Origin: Gloeophyllum trabeum ATCC 11539
Lineage: Eukaryota > Basidiomycota > Agaricomycetes > Gloeophyllales > Gloeophyllaceae
NCBI RefSeq assembly: GCF_000344685.1
Contig: NW_006920426.1
Coordinates: 309,431 to 335,044, forward strand
Direction of reading: 5' to 3'
DNA length: 25,614 nucleotides
Shown here: piece after piece, positions 1 through 10,489 of the stretch
How positions within the stretch are numbered: the stretch's first letter is position 1
Layout: each line of letters opens with the position of its first letter
Translations under genes and position numbers: made by a program
The notes under the pieces: generated by a model
What the model saw: only the letters and a program-made list of their open reading frames with translations
Told to the model about the DNA's origin: nothing
Databases searched by the model: none

Positions 1-1384
1 CGACCGTCAATACTACTACATTTTGCAACCTTTCTATGGGCCACCGCTGGAGATGGCACGGTCCGTGCTGCAACTCGTCGAAGCTTTTCGCGATATTATT
101 GCAGGTATGGCTTCTAGGCAGTTCCTATCAGTTACTTTCTGACGACACTCCAGCCCAACGCAACCTTGCTCTGCGTGGTATCGTGCATCGTGACATCAGC
201 ACGCGCAACATGCTACTCAATGAAAGACTCGATGCGGGGGTAGGCACGCGGGGAATTCTGATTGATTTCGACATGGCCAAGTTTATTGATAGGACGACGA
301 GCGGGGAGAGTACCGATGTCCGGACGGCGAGTTGTCAAGGTACACATTGGACCGAACGCATGCTGATGCTTACACCAGGGTACTCGTCTGTTCCAGTCTA
401 TCAAGGTACTGCTGGGTCTCGGTAAGCACGACTATCTGGACGATCTGGAGTCCAGTTTCTACGGCCTGTGCTGGTTTGCGTTCACGCTCGAGCGCCCTTG
501 CGTTCCTCGCGCGTCGATACCCGTTACACTGAAGAATTGGGATTCGCCGAACTTGCAGTTGGCAGCAGACGCAAAAAGGAGCTTTATCAACGACCCGCCA
601 ATGGTCGGAGACCTCATTGCACCGACGATGAGTCCGTATCTGGAAGGATTGCTCCTGCGGCTCCAGACATTCTTCAGGGAGACTGCGCTTCCCAGGATCG
701 CCGAGTACCAGGCTCAGCAGGATGAAGAAGCAAGAAAAAAGAAAGAGAAACGTACGGCGGCATTGAAAAAGTTTGAGCGATTAGAAGGTACCTGGGTGGA
801 GGAACCACGTAATGTTCCAGACCCGTTGGACAGTGAGTTTCCTTCACCTTGGGGCCGTGAATGTTTTGTTCACTAAGAGAGATTCAGCATCGGCAGAACA
901 GATGGAGAAACATTTCCAAGAAGTCCTTAAGCATGTGGATAATGCCATTACATTGCTCAAGGAGGACCCCGACGAGGATGCGATAGCTAGCAATGCGAGC
1001 GCGCCTAGCGGCATCGACGAACATGAGCGCCGCATCCCTGTCTGGGAAAATGCCTACTCTTCCGAGTCGGACGCCCATTCCTCGTCGTCGGGGATGACCC
1101 TGCCGTTGCCACCAATGCAGGAAATTCACGTGCTGCTACCCCCGCTTCATCAAGTGCAAAAGAAAGGAAGCAAGAAACTGCTCCTAGATCATGTGTCGAT
1201 GCCGCCGAAGCCATCGGAAAAGGAGAAGGCGAGGAGGGACTCGTCCAGTACTCAGTCCTCAGGCAGCCAGAAGCGGGTTCGGGAACTCGAGGACAACCTC
1301 CAGCGCCGTGATCTGGGAGACGCTAGACGGAGCTCGAAGAGGTACAAGAACAAGAGGGGTTTCCGGGATTCGAGTCCGAAATGA
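1..1384 (+). CDS. FunK1-type fungal protein kinase, 5'-truncated by the window edge
   Basis: Best model joins 2-104, 154-326, 379-832 and 888-1384 (408 aa visible, stop TGA at 1382-1384); the phases close exactly. Seen: a catalytic loop VHRDISTRN (His codon at 186), then IDFDMAK (DFD in place of DFG, codons 264-272), then GTRLF and a GKHDYLDDLESSFYGLCW block. This order and wording is characteristic of the FunK1 / Pkinase_fungal family, predicted Ser/Thr kinases expanded in Agaricomycetes; cellular targets are unknown. Introns are 105-153 (49 bp), 327-378 (52 bp, GC donor) and 833-887 (55 bp, GTGAGT donor). The tail after the kinase is charged and Ser-rich, with a coiled-coil-like stretch (exon 4 start) and a basic, NLS-like C-terminus (RRSSKRYKNKRG). 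The N-lobe lies outside the window. Family is confident; the exon 3-4 junction is the best of few options. Confidence 0.88.
327..378 (+). other. Probable GC-AG intron in the kinase gene
   Basis: The exon reads ...DVRT and must continue GTRLFQS, the usual kinase sequence after the activation segment. Only a donor GCGAGT at 327 with the acceptor ending at 378 joins these in frame (phase 0). The nearest GT donors at 331 and 340 put the next exon out of frame, and the in-frame GT at 318 would delete the conserved VRT. A branch-like CTGAT lies at about 364-368. GC-AG introns are a known minority class. Confidence 0.7.
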
Positions 1385-2953
1385 TTGCTGCTCGACGTTT
1401 GCCGTCTACTAGTAGTTCTATCCCGTTTTGTCGTATCGTTTTGCTTGCTTTGCTTTGCTGCGCTGCTCTCGTCGTCGGAACACTTACAAGTATCTATTGG
1501 TGCAATATATTTGATTTGAGTGTCCTCGTTTGCATACCTTGACGGGAGAAGTTGTAAAAGGGATATATTTCAGAGGGGCGTGTACAGTATTCTTGCGAGG
1601 CTGGCATGGCAGAGACTGGGCACCTGGCCCGCCATCACACTACAAGAAATGCTAAGCCTGTATATTAACCTACACCGGCCACATGTACATGCACAAAGGG
1701 AAGAGGTCTAGACAAGGGCTGATTACACAAATGCAATAAGTTAACCATGCCCAAAGCGTTTACCCCCTGACTTATCATCGTTCACAGCGCTACACCGCGG
1801 GCCTGCCTTACCGACGCGGGCGCGTACAGCGCAGGTATCCGGAGGCCCTCCTCGCCGGCACCTCCCCCCAGGCAGAAGCGCTATAGCGCTAGCTGTGACT
1901 GTGTCTGGGACATGTGGTAGGCCCGGAGTCAAGGAACTACGGGGACGCTGGGCTGACGGCGCGCCGGCGGTTTCGCGCAATGGAGGCATGCACCTGACCG
2001 GGAACCCGCGCAAGGAGTGCAGGCCGTGGTTCCCCTCCCTGGGGGTTGATGAGCGTCTTTTGCGGGCCGCGCCGACTCCCCCGCATCGAGATGGAGCGGT
2101 CGCTCTCGCGAGGTCTACGGTGCAGATATCCAGGCGTGTTAGTTGACAGGAGGGAGCGTTCGCTTCTTGACGGAGGTCTGCACAATGCAGGACGTCAAAA
2201 GCCTTGTGTTCGAGGGATGCTCGAGGACGGGAGGGGGTGGCTGCTGAGACGGTACGGCCGGCCTTCTCGTCTTTCCAGCAACCTGTGCTACGTTTACAGA
2301 CGGAGGAAGGCAATGACAGGACAGTCCGGACGACTGCACATGTCGTTCTCCGCGGCCGATGCTGTAGTGCAGTATAGTGAGTGTGCCCATTATGAATATC
2401 CGGAGCGGTACATATCTCTTTGGCTCCTTTCTGTCTGGCGGTCAATCGTAATGCATGCTCGGCTGTCCTGATACCTTGATAGCACCGTTCGATATTGAAT
2501 GAATAGTGAACTTGGTCTGTGCACATCTATGTATGCATTTGAAGGCCCTTAGTGTTCATGTACAAGCAGGGATATTAAATATTGATACTGTGTCACCTTC
2601 CGCCTTGCGTGCATCACACTGCTTAGGTCGCGAGTGAGCCGGTGCCACTAATTCTTCCCCGAGCAGGGGGGGCTAAATGTGGGAGCTAGAGAGCAGTGGC
2701 GACAGAGCACTTCAACGGGGTTGACTTGCTTGGCTTCCAAGTATGAACGTACATATGGATTCATTCAGGTTTGTCGGGCGCTTTTCCGATTTTCATTGCC
2801 GGATATATCACTGGTGAATCGGAGACTGTCGGGCCAGCAGTCCCCTCGCCCTATTTGTCGCGACCTTCGAGGAGACGCCCTTCGGTGAATTTCGCGCTAT
2901 GACAACGCGCGGTACATTTGGATGGCAATCCGCATACATACAACGCCCGCAGC

Positions 2954-2969
2954 ATCACCTCGAGGTGAT
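2954..2969. repeat. 16-bp perfect palindrome
   Basis: ATCACCTCGAGGTGAT reads the same on both strands. It lies about 75 bp upstream of a larger hairpin (3042-3090). It could be a dimeric-protein site or part of a degraded inverted-repeat element; the sequence does not decide. Confidence 0.6.
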
Positions 2970-3041
2970 CTTCCCTCGAAGTGTCCGATAATTCCAGATT
3001 CGGAGGGATGCTCGTGCCGGATGTCCTGTACAAGGAGAGGT

Positions 3042-3090
3042 ATGCCATAGCCCCCGCGCCGCATAAGCTTCAGCGCGGGCGCTATGGCAT
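3042..3090. repeat. 18-bp inverted repeat (hairpin)
   Basis: Left arm 3042-3059 and right arm 3073-3090 are reverse complements with one mismatch, around a 13-nt loop (3060-3072). With a small bulge the pairing extends outward into GAGGT/ACCTC. GC-rich and stable if transcribed. No gene contains it, so it may be a remnant of a foldback or MITE element or a structured RNA. Confidence 0.65.
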
Positions 3091-3313
3091 GCACCTCGAA
3101 GTTGGGCGCATCGGAGGAGGATATACATACCACCCATTTTATGGGCATGTTTCCAGACTTCTGCGGAAGTAGGTGACGGTGTTCCTAGGATCCGGAGTGA
3201 TGGAGGGCGTTCAACTTGTCGGGCAGAGCGAACCCATCTCAGGGTCAGCAGGTCGTTCAACCTTGAGCCTGAACGTTCCCTTGGATAGGAGGCACAAGTC
3301 CCGCCCTGAGGCT

Positions 3314-5786
3314 GATAGCTCGAGCGCTTACCGGGTCATATCGTGGTTTATCGCGTCGAGCATATATGAGGAGTGACGTAGGTGATGATATGCATGCGGC
3401 GGGGGCGGCGAACGTCGGACGGGCGCTCAGGTTGATAACTCGGGAGGACTGACCACGGTCGTGTGAGCTGTTAGCAGGCAGTGATACATGGGCGCGACGT
3501 CGCCGGTGCAGCGACCAATGACGTCGCGGCGGGCCAACAACGATCCAGGGCCGGCGGTACCACAGCGTCGGGCCCGGGGGAGGGGAAAGTATTACGGTTT
3601 ACGCTGCGACGGAAATTTGCGGGTCTGCGGGCAGAGCAACTTGCATTGGCAGATCGACAGCGTTGGACTGTTGACTGTCGAGTTCGGCGTCGACGAGGGC
3701 GGTGCTGGGCGTGCATATAACCCGCTCTCGCTGCACGCAAAGTCAACACCCCGATCGAGTATCGCATTGCAGACCCGATCACGATTCGAGCCCAGACCGG
3801 AAGCACGCCAAGGCAATCGCGACGGGCCCGGCGCACCGATTGCATTTGCACTCGTCTCGAAAATCAGTCTCTTATATACGCGGCCTGCTCACGGCATGCC
3901 GCTTTCCTTTCTCCCTGGCGGTGCGTACGACGACCGCGACTGCGTGCATGCTGCTCCCGACACCGAGCACACCCACTCTCGTTGCTTTCGCAAGACCGAC
4001 GCGCCCGACTTAGCGCCGCAATACACTCTACGCACTCCTTCTAGAGACCAGGTGAGTTCTCGACCCAGTTATTCCAGTTCCCATCTCTTCGCCAATACAC
4101 CCCGAGGACTTGCTTCTCGCGCGTAATACGCGCCCTTTGTATTGCGCGAGATTTCGTTGGGGAGAGCCATTCCTTCATTTCCTGTATAATGCCGATTCTA
4201 GTCCCTCCTCGCGACCGACGCGTCTTGCTGACTCCCGTCGTTAGACTTACATTCCTTTCGCCTCGCTGTACAAACGGCGCCGCCGCCCATCCACCGCTCC
4301 TTCACCCAGCACACACTCCTTTCCCAAAATGCCGAAAAAGCGGCCCTCGCTGCAGTCGATCTTCGTCCCCTCCAAGTTCCTCTCCTCCCAGCCGCAGTCC
4401 CCCACGACCGCGCCGACGCAGCGCGACCCCGCGTGGCCAGACCCCCCGCTCTCCTCCCGCACGCGCGCGTTCTCCGAAGTCCCGCGCCCGCGCCCGCGGC
4501 CCGCGCACGCGCGGCAGCCGTCCTCGTCGTCGCTCGCGTCGTCCTACGCGGACCTGGTGCACCACGGCGAGCGGGACCTGCCCTTCCCCGCGCCGCAGCC
4601 GGGCAGCTCGCCGCCGTCCGGGGACCTGCTGCCCGACGACCCGTTCGCGAACCTCTCGCCGGGCGCGTCGGTGCTCGCCTTCCCGTCGCCTCTGCCGTCT
4701 CCCGCGCTCCCGGTCCCCGCGCCCCCGCCCCCGCCGACGCCGACGCCCAAGTCCCCGCTCTCGCCGAGCCGCCCGGCGCTGAGACCGAGCGCGTCGACGA
4801 GCACGCTGCCCGTGCCGGCGAAGGTGCGCCCCGCGCACACGCGTCCTGCGTTTGCGAGCCGGCCGAGCCTGCCGAGTCTGCGCGTGCTCGCGCGGGCGGG
4901 CGTGGTGGTTAAGAAAAAGGTGCGCGCGGATTGTATGAGTCCAAGTGGTGAGATGTACTCACTTGGAATGGGCTAGGCGAGGAAAGGCACGCCCGGCGCG
5001 CATCTGCCCGCGGAGCCCTGGAACGACACCGACTCGCGACGGTCGTCGACGTCTTCGGAGGATTCGCGCTTGTCCGTGTCCTCTGCGCCGAATTCCCGTG
5101 CGCCGTCGCCGACGCCGACGTCCTCGGGCTCGGACACGCCCGTGCACGGGGAATCGCTGTTGGGAGCTCCTCTACTGAACGTGCGCCCGGTGTCAACGTT
5201 CGAGCTCGACTTTGACGAGGCGCTCGCGGGTCCGTCCAGTGCACCCAGCGAAGATACCCAGGAAGGCGTGAACGCAGAATCGGGAGAGTTTACGCTCGCG
5301 CTGCGCGGGTCGTTCCTGGAGCCCGAGGCGTGGGACCACCCCGACGAGGGGTACTCGGGCTTCACGACGCCCGCGCTCACGCTGGACTACGGGAGCTCGT
5401 GCGCGGTCAGCCCGGACGCAGGCCCGGTGGAGTTTCCGCCGATTGAGTGGTGCGACAACGAGGAGGGATTGCTGGGAGACGGCCTAGCGTATCTGCGTCC
5501 TGAAGAAGGTTTGCCTGCAGGTGGGGAGGCAACGCGTTGGGACATCCAATCTATGTATTGACCTGGTTTCATTTAGGGGGCTCTGCGGATCTGCAGGATC
5601 CAAGCGCGGCGGATACGGGTGGGCACGCTCTCTTAAGCTCGCTCAGTTGACTTGTCCTCACATGTCTCTAGATATACCGTCCAGCTCCGACGAATCCAAT
5701 CCCGCTTCGGGTTCCGCGCAGGCGCTTGCCAGCCAATATGATATCGGCGCGTCGTCGGCTCGCGCTGCTCACCCAAGCAGCGTTCC
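3314..5786 (+). repeat. Segmental duplication, left copy
   Basis: About 2.47 kb near-identical to 14752-17250, same orientation, start-to-start distance 11,438 bp. Homology begins at GATAGCTCG and stops at GCGTTC inside coding exon 4 of the duplicated gene. It spans promoter, 5' UTR, three full exons and part of a fourth. By hand I count roughly 16-17 substitutions in about 1.13 kb of exons 1-2, about half silent. Because introns are retained, this is a DNA-level copy, not retroposition. Confidence 0.95.
3374..4328 (+). promoter_or_regulatory. Promoter and 5' UTR of the left (truncated) gene copy
   Basis: Shared with the right copy. Visible: TGACGTA at 3374-3380, CCAAT at 3515-3519 overlapping TGACGTC at 3519-3525 (CRE/bZIP-like), a TATA-like CTTATATA at 3871-3878, then a pyrimidine-rich leader. 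A GTGAGT donor at 4052 and a CTGAC...TTAG acceptor ending at 4244 suggest a 5' UTR intron, which would remove an upstream ATG at 4189. Motif roles are inferred from consensus only. Indels relative to the right copy here include 16-nt and 2-nt changes, as expected of non-coding DNA. Confidence 0.6.
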
Positions 5787-6012
5787 AACCACAGTGAGTC
5801 CTTTCTCTGTGTCGCCGCGGACTTGGCTGGAGGGGGAGGTTCTGCCCCTCGCGGCAAGTCCGCTTTCCCACGGTAGAAAGACGGGCGCCTCGAGTAAGGA
5901 TTTCCCCCGTGCTCTTACTTCTTGTATTGGGCGGGAGCCGGCCCTAAAGCCAGCTCTCGCCCGTTTATTGTGCTGTCTACTGTACAGGTCGTGTACTCTC
6001 TGTATCTACTAG
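4329..6012 (+). CDS. Truncated, chimeric paralogue of the RA-PH gene
   Basis: Model: 4329-4919, 4977-5520, 5577-5618, 5672-6012; 505 aa, stop TAG at 6010-6012. Introns of 57, 56 and 53 bp match those of the full gene at 15782 in position and phase. Residues up to about 431 are the Pro/Ser/Arg-rich N-terminus shared with the full protein. The last 74 residues come from unrelated sequence, and there is no RA or PH domain. Exon indels against the full copy are 3, 6 and 12 nt, all in frame. The start is MPKKRPSLQ, conserved in both copies. A GTGAGT at 5794 lies just past the breakpoint and could be used as a donor (for example to an acceptor ending at 5987), giving another tail. It may be an expressed short paralogue or a decaying partial duplicate; function unknown. 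Confidence 0.6.
5929..5962. repeat. GC-rich hairpin near the 3' end of the truncated gene
   Basis: GGGCGGGAGC (5929-5938) pairs with GCTCTCGCCC (5953-5962), with one G-T pair, around a 14-nt loop. It lies in the new, non-homologous tail about 60 bp before the AATAAA. Any role in RNA 3'-end formation is speculative. Confidence 0.5.
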
Positions 6013-6023
6013 TATTCTACTCC

Positions 6024-6029
6024 AATAAA
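6024..6029 (+). terminator. AATAAA polyadenylation-type signal
   Basis: A perfect AATAAA lies 11 nt after the stop codon of the truncated copy, in sequence absent from the full gene. It could let the chimeric transcript end normally. Fungal signals are loose, so this is suggestive only. Confidence 0.45.
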
Positions 6030-6055
6030 GCATCTTCAAGTCACCTGGCTCCTTC

Positions 6056-6962
6056 ATGTTGTTACAGACGAGGCTGAGACAAGATGCATCAGCATATGTG
6101 GTACAGTCAAAAGAGCGCCTACTCACACTTTGCCAGCGCTCAGTTCCTGGCAAGGACATGACAATCAGTTCAGACAGAGGCATAAGACGACAAGGAAGTA
6201 CTCACCAGGTAACAACCCCAAGCCAGTAGACGCGCAGGTTTTGTCAAGCACAGCCAGCCAGCCAGCCAGCCAGCCAGCCGTCTGAGCTCCCGTCTGTCGT
6301 AGAGGTACATCGTCGAGCTCGGATAGAGCTGCAAACAGTAACCGCCGCCGCACCGACGAGAGAATGGCGGACAGGGTATGCGCCAACAATGAGACTGCTC
6401 CCAAACAGTCCCTACAAAGGACGCCAAGGACCACACTCCCGGGCGGGTGGTGGGGATGCGTCCTGTTGTCTCTTTGTCGAGGCAGTCCCACCAGAGACCC
6501 GCGTGAGCCGATGGGGCGTAGGAGGTGAAACCAGCACCCAGAGAAGTAGACTTGGCAATAGGGCTGTGAGCAGCTACCGTTGTTGCGTCCAGGCGGCGAA
6601 ATCGTGTCGAAAGTGTGGCGGTTGTGGTAAAGAAGCCTTGCGTCACTCTCGAGCAGTGACCGGTGTCAGACCATGCCACTCGCGGGAATGCGATTCGTCC
6701 CATCTATGTTGTCTCGAAAAGTCCAGCAGAGGAGAGCGCGCACAAATTGTATGAGCCGTAGAGATAAGGCTGCTCGCGATAAGGCTGCTCGCGGGAACGC
6801 GATCTGTCGTGTCAACGCGAAGCAGGTCCCAGGGAGCTGCCAGTACAGGGGAAGAGGGCGGCAGAAGCATCGACCAGCAAGGCTAGAGGGTCGGAGGTTC
6901 ACATATAGACTTTGGCATGTACTGCAAGCCATAGACTCGATGATGTTGTTACAGACGAGGCT
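6056..6962. repeat. 20-bp direct repeat pair
   Basis: ATGTTGTTACAGACGAGGCT occurs at 6056-6075 and again exactly at 6943-6962, same strand, followed by GAGAC and AGGAC. The 867 bp between contain a microsatellite and degenerate repeats. The repeats may mark the edges of a duplicated unit; no terminal repeats or coding support a named element. Confidence 0.6.
6251..6278. repeat. (CAGC)7 microsatellite
   Basis: Seven perfect tandem copies of CAGC. No coding frame uses it convincingly. Confidence 0.95.
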
Positions 6963-8420
6963 AGGACAACCAAGGACAAGTCAGTAAACGCAACATAGCC
7001 AAAACAACTCATCCTTACAAGATAACACCACTCGCTGAGCTCCCCACACATATGCTACTGCGCCCTCCTCGAAGCCAAATGGCGAAGCACTGTGAGAGAT
7101 CACTCCTGCTAACACACGATTAGAATCAGCTGGGAGTACTAAAGAAGTAGTTAACGTACTCAGCAGTGTGTTATAAGAGTGACAAAGTCTCTCGATGCAC
7201 GTGGAGGGCCATAGGAACTCCACGCCAAAGTCCCTCTCCCCAAGCGCACATCACGTAGTGTAGCCGATACGTAGCATTGAGCTAACCTTGATGACCGTTA
7301 TAGAACATGCGTCGAAGTCAGGGCGGCCACGGGAACGCGCCCCGTCGTGTATTCGTCGAGGAGGTTTCATGGGTATCCCGAACATCACATTCGGCCTCAT
7401 GACCAAGGTGCCATTCAGAAGGCAAGCGCCGTGGAATGGCAGGCAACGAACGTGAAGGACCAGACTGCAAGATACAGCGCCGAGATGCCCAGCTTGCACA
7501 TAGTGTCGATCGCAGGAATGCGATCTATCGTGTTTTGCCGTGCAAGTCCTCAGCGACGTTCGGGATGACAAGCGGTAGCGTCCAGTACAGCGGGGACACC
7601 CCGCCAAGCAAGCCAGTAACAGGCAAAGATTTGAGACAGATCACGGCCGCAAATAATAGGCATCGTCGAATGTGCCCCGACCTCGTCCAAGCTGACAACG
7701 TCCTCCGAGTCATAGTCTCGTGCAGGAACTTGAACTCCGGAATCCTCGCAGCGGGAACTTGACCAACCCAAGATGAAGCTGCACCTCCATGGCTCATCGG
7801 GCGTACGGGCGTACATCAAGGTCTCTAGTGGATGCACCAGGCAGGAAGCACGACTATTGTGGAGGAGTCGCAATGCTGCTCGCAGGGGCGTGATCCATCC
7901 CATCTTTGCTGAAGGATGCTGAAAGGGCTAGGCGGAAGAATCAGCAGTGCCAAAGATGAACACTTGCGGGAGTAGAAGGATCCCGCTATTCGAGTCGCTC
8001 CGTATTCGACCTTCGGGGTGGTGGGAACGTGTTGCGTACCATCGTCGTCGTGTAGTAGCTGACACTGCACGCAGTCTTGACGAGAAAGTCGGCGGGAGAA
8101 CCTTCAGCGGCCGAGAACCTGGGTGCAGGAGACGGGATTATTTTCGTAATAAATGCGCTGACATGCGGATTGAGCGGTGGGGGGCATGGAAGGCTTGTTT
8201 ATCGGGGGAACACACCCCGTCCCGTCTTTGCCGAAACTCAGAGCTTGAGCTGCGAATGGGAACAGCGGGAGCTTAGCAAGCCCACGTCTCGCCGACTCCC
8301 AGGCAGGTCAAACTCAGCGGCATCGTCGGGGCAGGACTCTGACGATACGCGGGGGGCTACTGGTTAAAGCCGGTAGCGGATGGGGACACCCTGTCGGGCC
8401 AATGTACCATCTGATACAGC
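6665..8420. repeat. Scattered copies of a degenerate GC-rich motif
   Basis: A motif of the form GGGAAYGCGATCYRTC, often followed by a GT-rich run and TTTGCCG, recurs at about 6675, 6789, 7330, 7512, 7883 and 8205, with a weaker form near 8378. Spacing is irregular (about 110-540 bp). Some copies share longer flanks such as GTCCAGTACAG or GCCAGTACAG. One local part is an exact 15-bp tandem duplication (6763-6777 and 6778-6792, GATAAGGCTGCTCGC). Frames between copies are broken. I read this as an eroded repeat family or old tandem duplication, not genes. Confidence 0.45.
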
Positions 8421-9649
8421 GTCGATGGTGTGCACGGAGCGATGGAGATGTAATATCACCGTATGCGGCGTAACGAGTTTGCTATGGGTCTGAGAAGATG
8501 CGTCAGGTTGATATGCCTGTGCTCGCAAGTCGCAAAATGAGACATACCATGTAAATCAATGTCCACTTTTGATTATGAACAGCTGGTGACGAGGTCAGCT
8601 CAGTCGAAGGCACCATTTACATTCGATATCTGCTATGGAGTGTACGGCAGCTTGAGCACTCTTCCCCGGGGGGGGCTATTTGATGCACCCGCTTGGCAAA
8701 CGGTGAGAACGAGATGCACGGTTAACAGTTTGGCAGTCTGGTTGATACAAACACACTCGTAAGATGGCGGAATAACGGAAGGATTTTTGCACTTCCGCAC
8801 CTGGATGCCTTGGCTCCTTCAATCCAGATCTCTGCCGACACTTGCGGCTCGTATCGAGACTCCCACTAGGACCGAGCAGATCGGCATGGTCGATGGATGA
8901 GGAAGTCGTCGTATTCCATGGAATAGTGCACCTTAACTGTGCGTCGTAGGTATTCGAACACTCGGGAAGCGCAAGCCTTCATTCGACAAGGTGATCGCGC
9001 CAAGCAATGAGTGTACGCAACGTTCTTGTGGCAGACATTGACGCGATCGTTTGTCCCATGCTTGCGCGACAATAGAGAAAAAATGTTGGACTCCTAATTG
9101 CAGGAAACATCAAGAGCTAAGGGTGTAATGGACTCTCGTGAGCTGAGCACGAGAGGGAAAGGATTGCACAAATTAACACGTACCGAAATAAGAAAGAGCT
9201 CTATCGCGAGCACTGCCACTTTTGTCCTTCGATCGCATATCGTCCGCCCGATCTCTGGCTCTATCCCACTTCACTCTGAATGCCTTGCCCCATGTCAGAC
9301 GAGTTGTGCCTTTGAGTTGCGACACACTGCCTTGGTGAGCAACCGAGAATGTTAGGATCAGGCGCTCGGCTGGTGCGTAAGCTGCAATTCCACTTACAAT
9401 CAATATGATAATTCATATCACAACTGGCAGCGGCGTCGACTGGAGCCACAGCTGGAATGCGCAATAGGTAGGACGACAACGGAACGAGCTAGGACAATGC
9501 ACGAGCATAATCTCGGCATAGCAGAGAGGTCATGATGGCGTCTGCATTTGGGTTGGTTTATATATCCCTCGTGAGGAATCAACGGGGAAGTCAGGACTTG
9601 CGTAGCGATATTGCGTACACGGATGGAACTAGAATTGGTAGTGCGGGCT

Positions 9650-9709
9650 TGTCAGAGAAGCTACCCAGCCAATTGGTACCTACCGACCGGCTGAGAGGCT
9701 TCTCTGACA
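9650..9709. repeat. 12-bp perfect inverted repeat with inner pairing
   Basis: TGTCAGAGAAGC (9650-9661) and GCTTCTCTGACA (9698-9709) are exact reverse complements separated by 36 nt. CAGCC and GGCTG inside can extend the stem. It could be a short structured RNA or the remains of a tiny inverted-repeat element. Confidence 0.6.
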
Positions 9710-10104
9710 GGGCTGCAGTGCCGCTCGCCACCCGACGGAGTCGGAATCTCTCATAACATTAGGTAAATATGTTTCGTTCTGCAGGCTGACATAGACAATA
9801 CACAGACACTATGTTCATGGATACATACCAAAGGACAGCTCTGAGAGTAGTGACTAGACCTCCAAGTTCGAGTCAAGAGAAAAGCCAACTTTCCCGAGAC
9901 TTACAACCATCTGGAATTGTCAATGCACTCCGTGCTCTGAGAAGGCCATCAAATGCTCTTACGTGTGCTGACAGTCGCTGTGATCTTCAGAATCGTACGA
10001 AATCTATGTAAATCTGAGATATCGGGTAGTTACTCATCCCAGACTCGGCCTCCTCAGACTTCGGCAGAGACGAGGAATTACACGATAACTCCACTTATTG
10101 AGGG

Positions 10105-10124
10105 CTGGGTAGAACCCTACCCAG
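10105..10124. repeat. Perfect 8-bp stem, 4-nt loop
   Basis: CTGGGTAG-AACC-CTACCCAG. No T-run or gene end beside it, so no terminator claim is made. Confidence 0.6.
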
Positions 10125-10439
10125 TCGTCTATCAGCTAGCTAGATGTTGTCCGTTCGACAATGGTTGACAGACAGACTCGGAGCAGTCACAGATTAAGTC
10201 TAATCCAGCATGCTGCAAAGTCCGACTGTATTATGCTATTATCTGCACATCGTCCCAATCATCAGCTAACTCTGCAAGTGACTTCCAGAACTAAAGATTC
10301 ACTTACTTCAATTCTAAATCTCTTCTGCAGGTCAGTCCTCTCGAGAGCTAGACTTGTTCCCGCCGTGTAATGTCCACGCTATGACTTTGAAAGGTTACAA
10401 AGTCGACGAACTTATCCATAGTAAGTGCCACAACTGCCA

Positions 10440-10489
10440 TGATCATGATCGTCAACATCAGAGCTGATGCCGTCCTTAGATCATGATCA
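10440..10489. repeat. Nested inverted repeats
   Basis: Outer arms TGATCATGATC (10440-10450) and GATCATGATCA (10479-10489) are exact reverse complements. Inside them CATCAG-AG-CTGATG (10456-10469) forms a second perfect stem. Each outer arm is itself nearly palindromic. Function unknown. Confidence 0.6.

Larger units (their letters stand above)
1385..3313. other. Intergenic region, no supported gene
   Basis: The kinase 3' flank is followed by about 1.9 kb without a recognisable protein, RNA gene or clear splice pattern. A 261-codon minus-strand frame (1741-2526) is open, but it is Arg/Cys/His-rich, overlaps open frames on the other strand and resembles nothing I know, so I treat it as chance in GC-rich DNA. 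The only structure seen is a pair of inverted repeats near 3 kb (listed separately). Confidence 0.5.

Noticed and set aside
1741..2526. 261-codon minus-strand open frame
   Set aside because: Arg/Cys/His-rich, overlapped by open frames on the other strand, no recognisable domain or splice pattern; likely chance in GC-rich DNA.
3780..3800. tRNA B-box-like sequence CGATTCGAGCCC
   Set aside because: No matching A-box or cloverleaf arms around it in either copy.
3488..4126. Open frame in the promoter of the left copy, with a counterpart at 14923-15468
   Set aside because: Begins alike in both duplicates but 16-nt and 2-nt indels throw the frames apart, unlike the true exons; it overlaps CCAAT and TATA motifs.
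4189..4838. Long Arg/Pro/Ala-rich frames on both strands over exon 1 (also over 15755-16368)
   Set aside because: Shadows of GC-rich exon 1; the supported frame is the one with conserved start, splice sites and in-frame indels.
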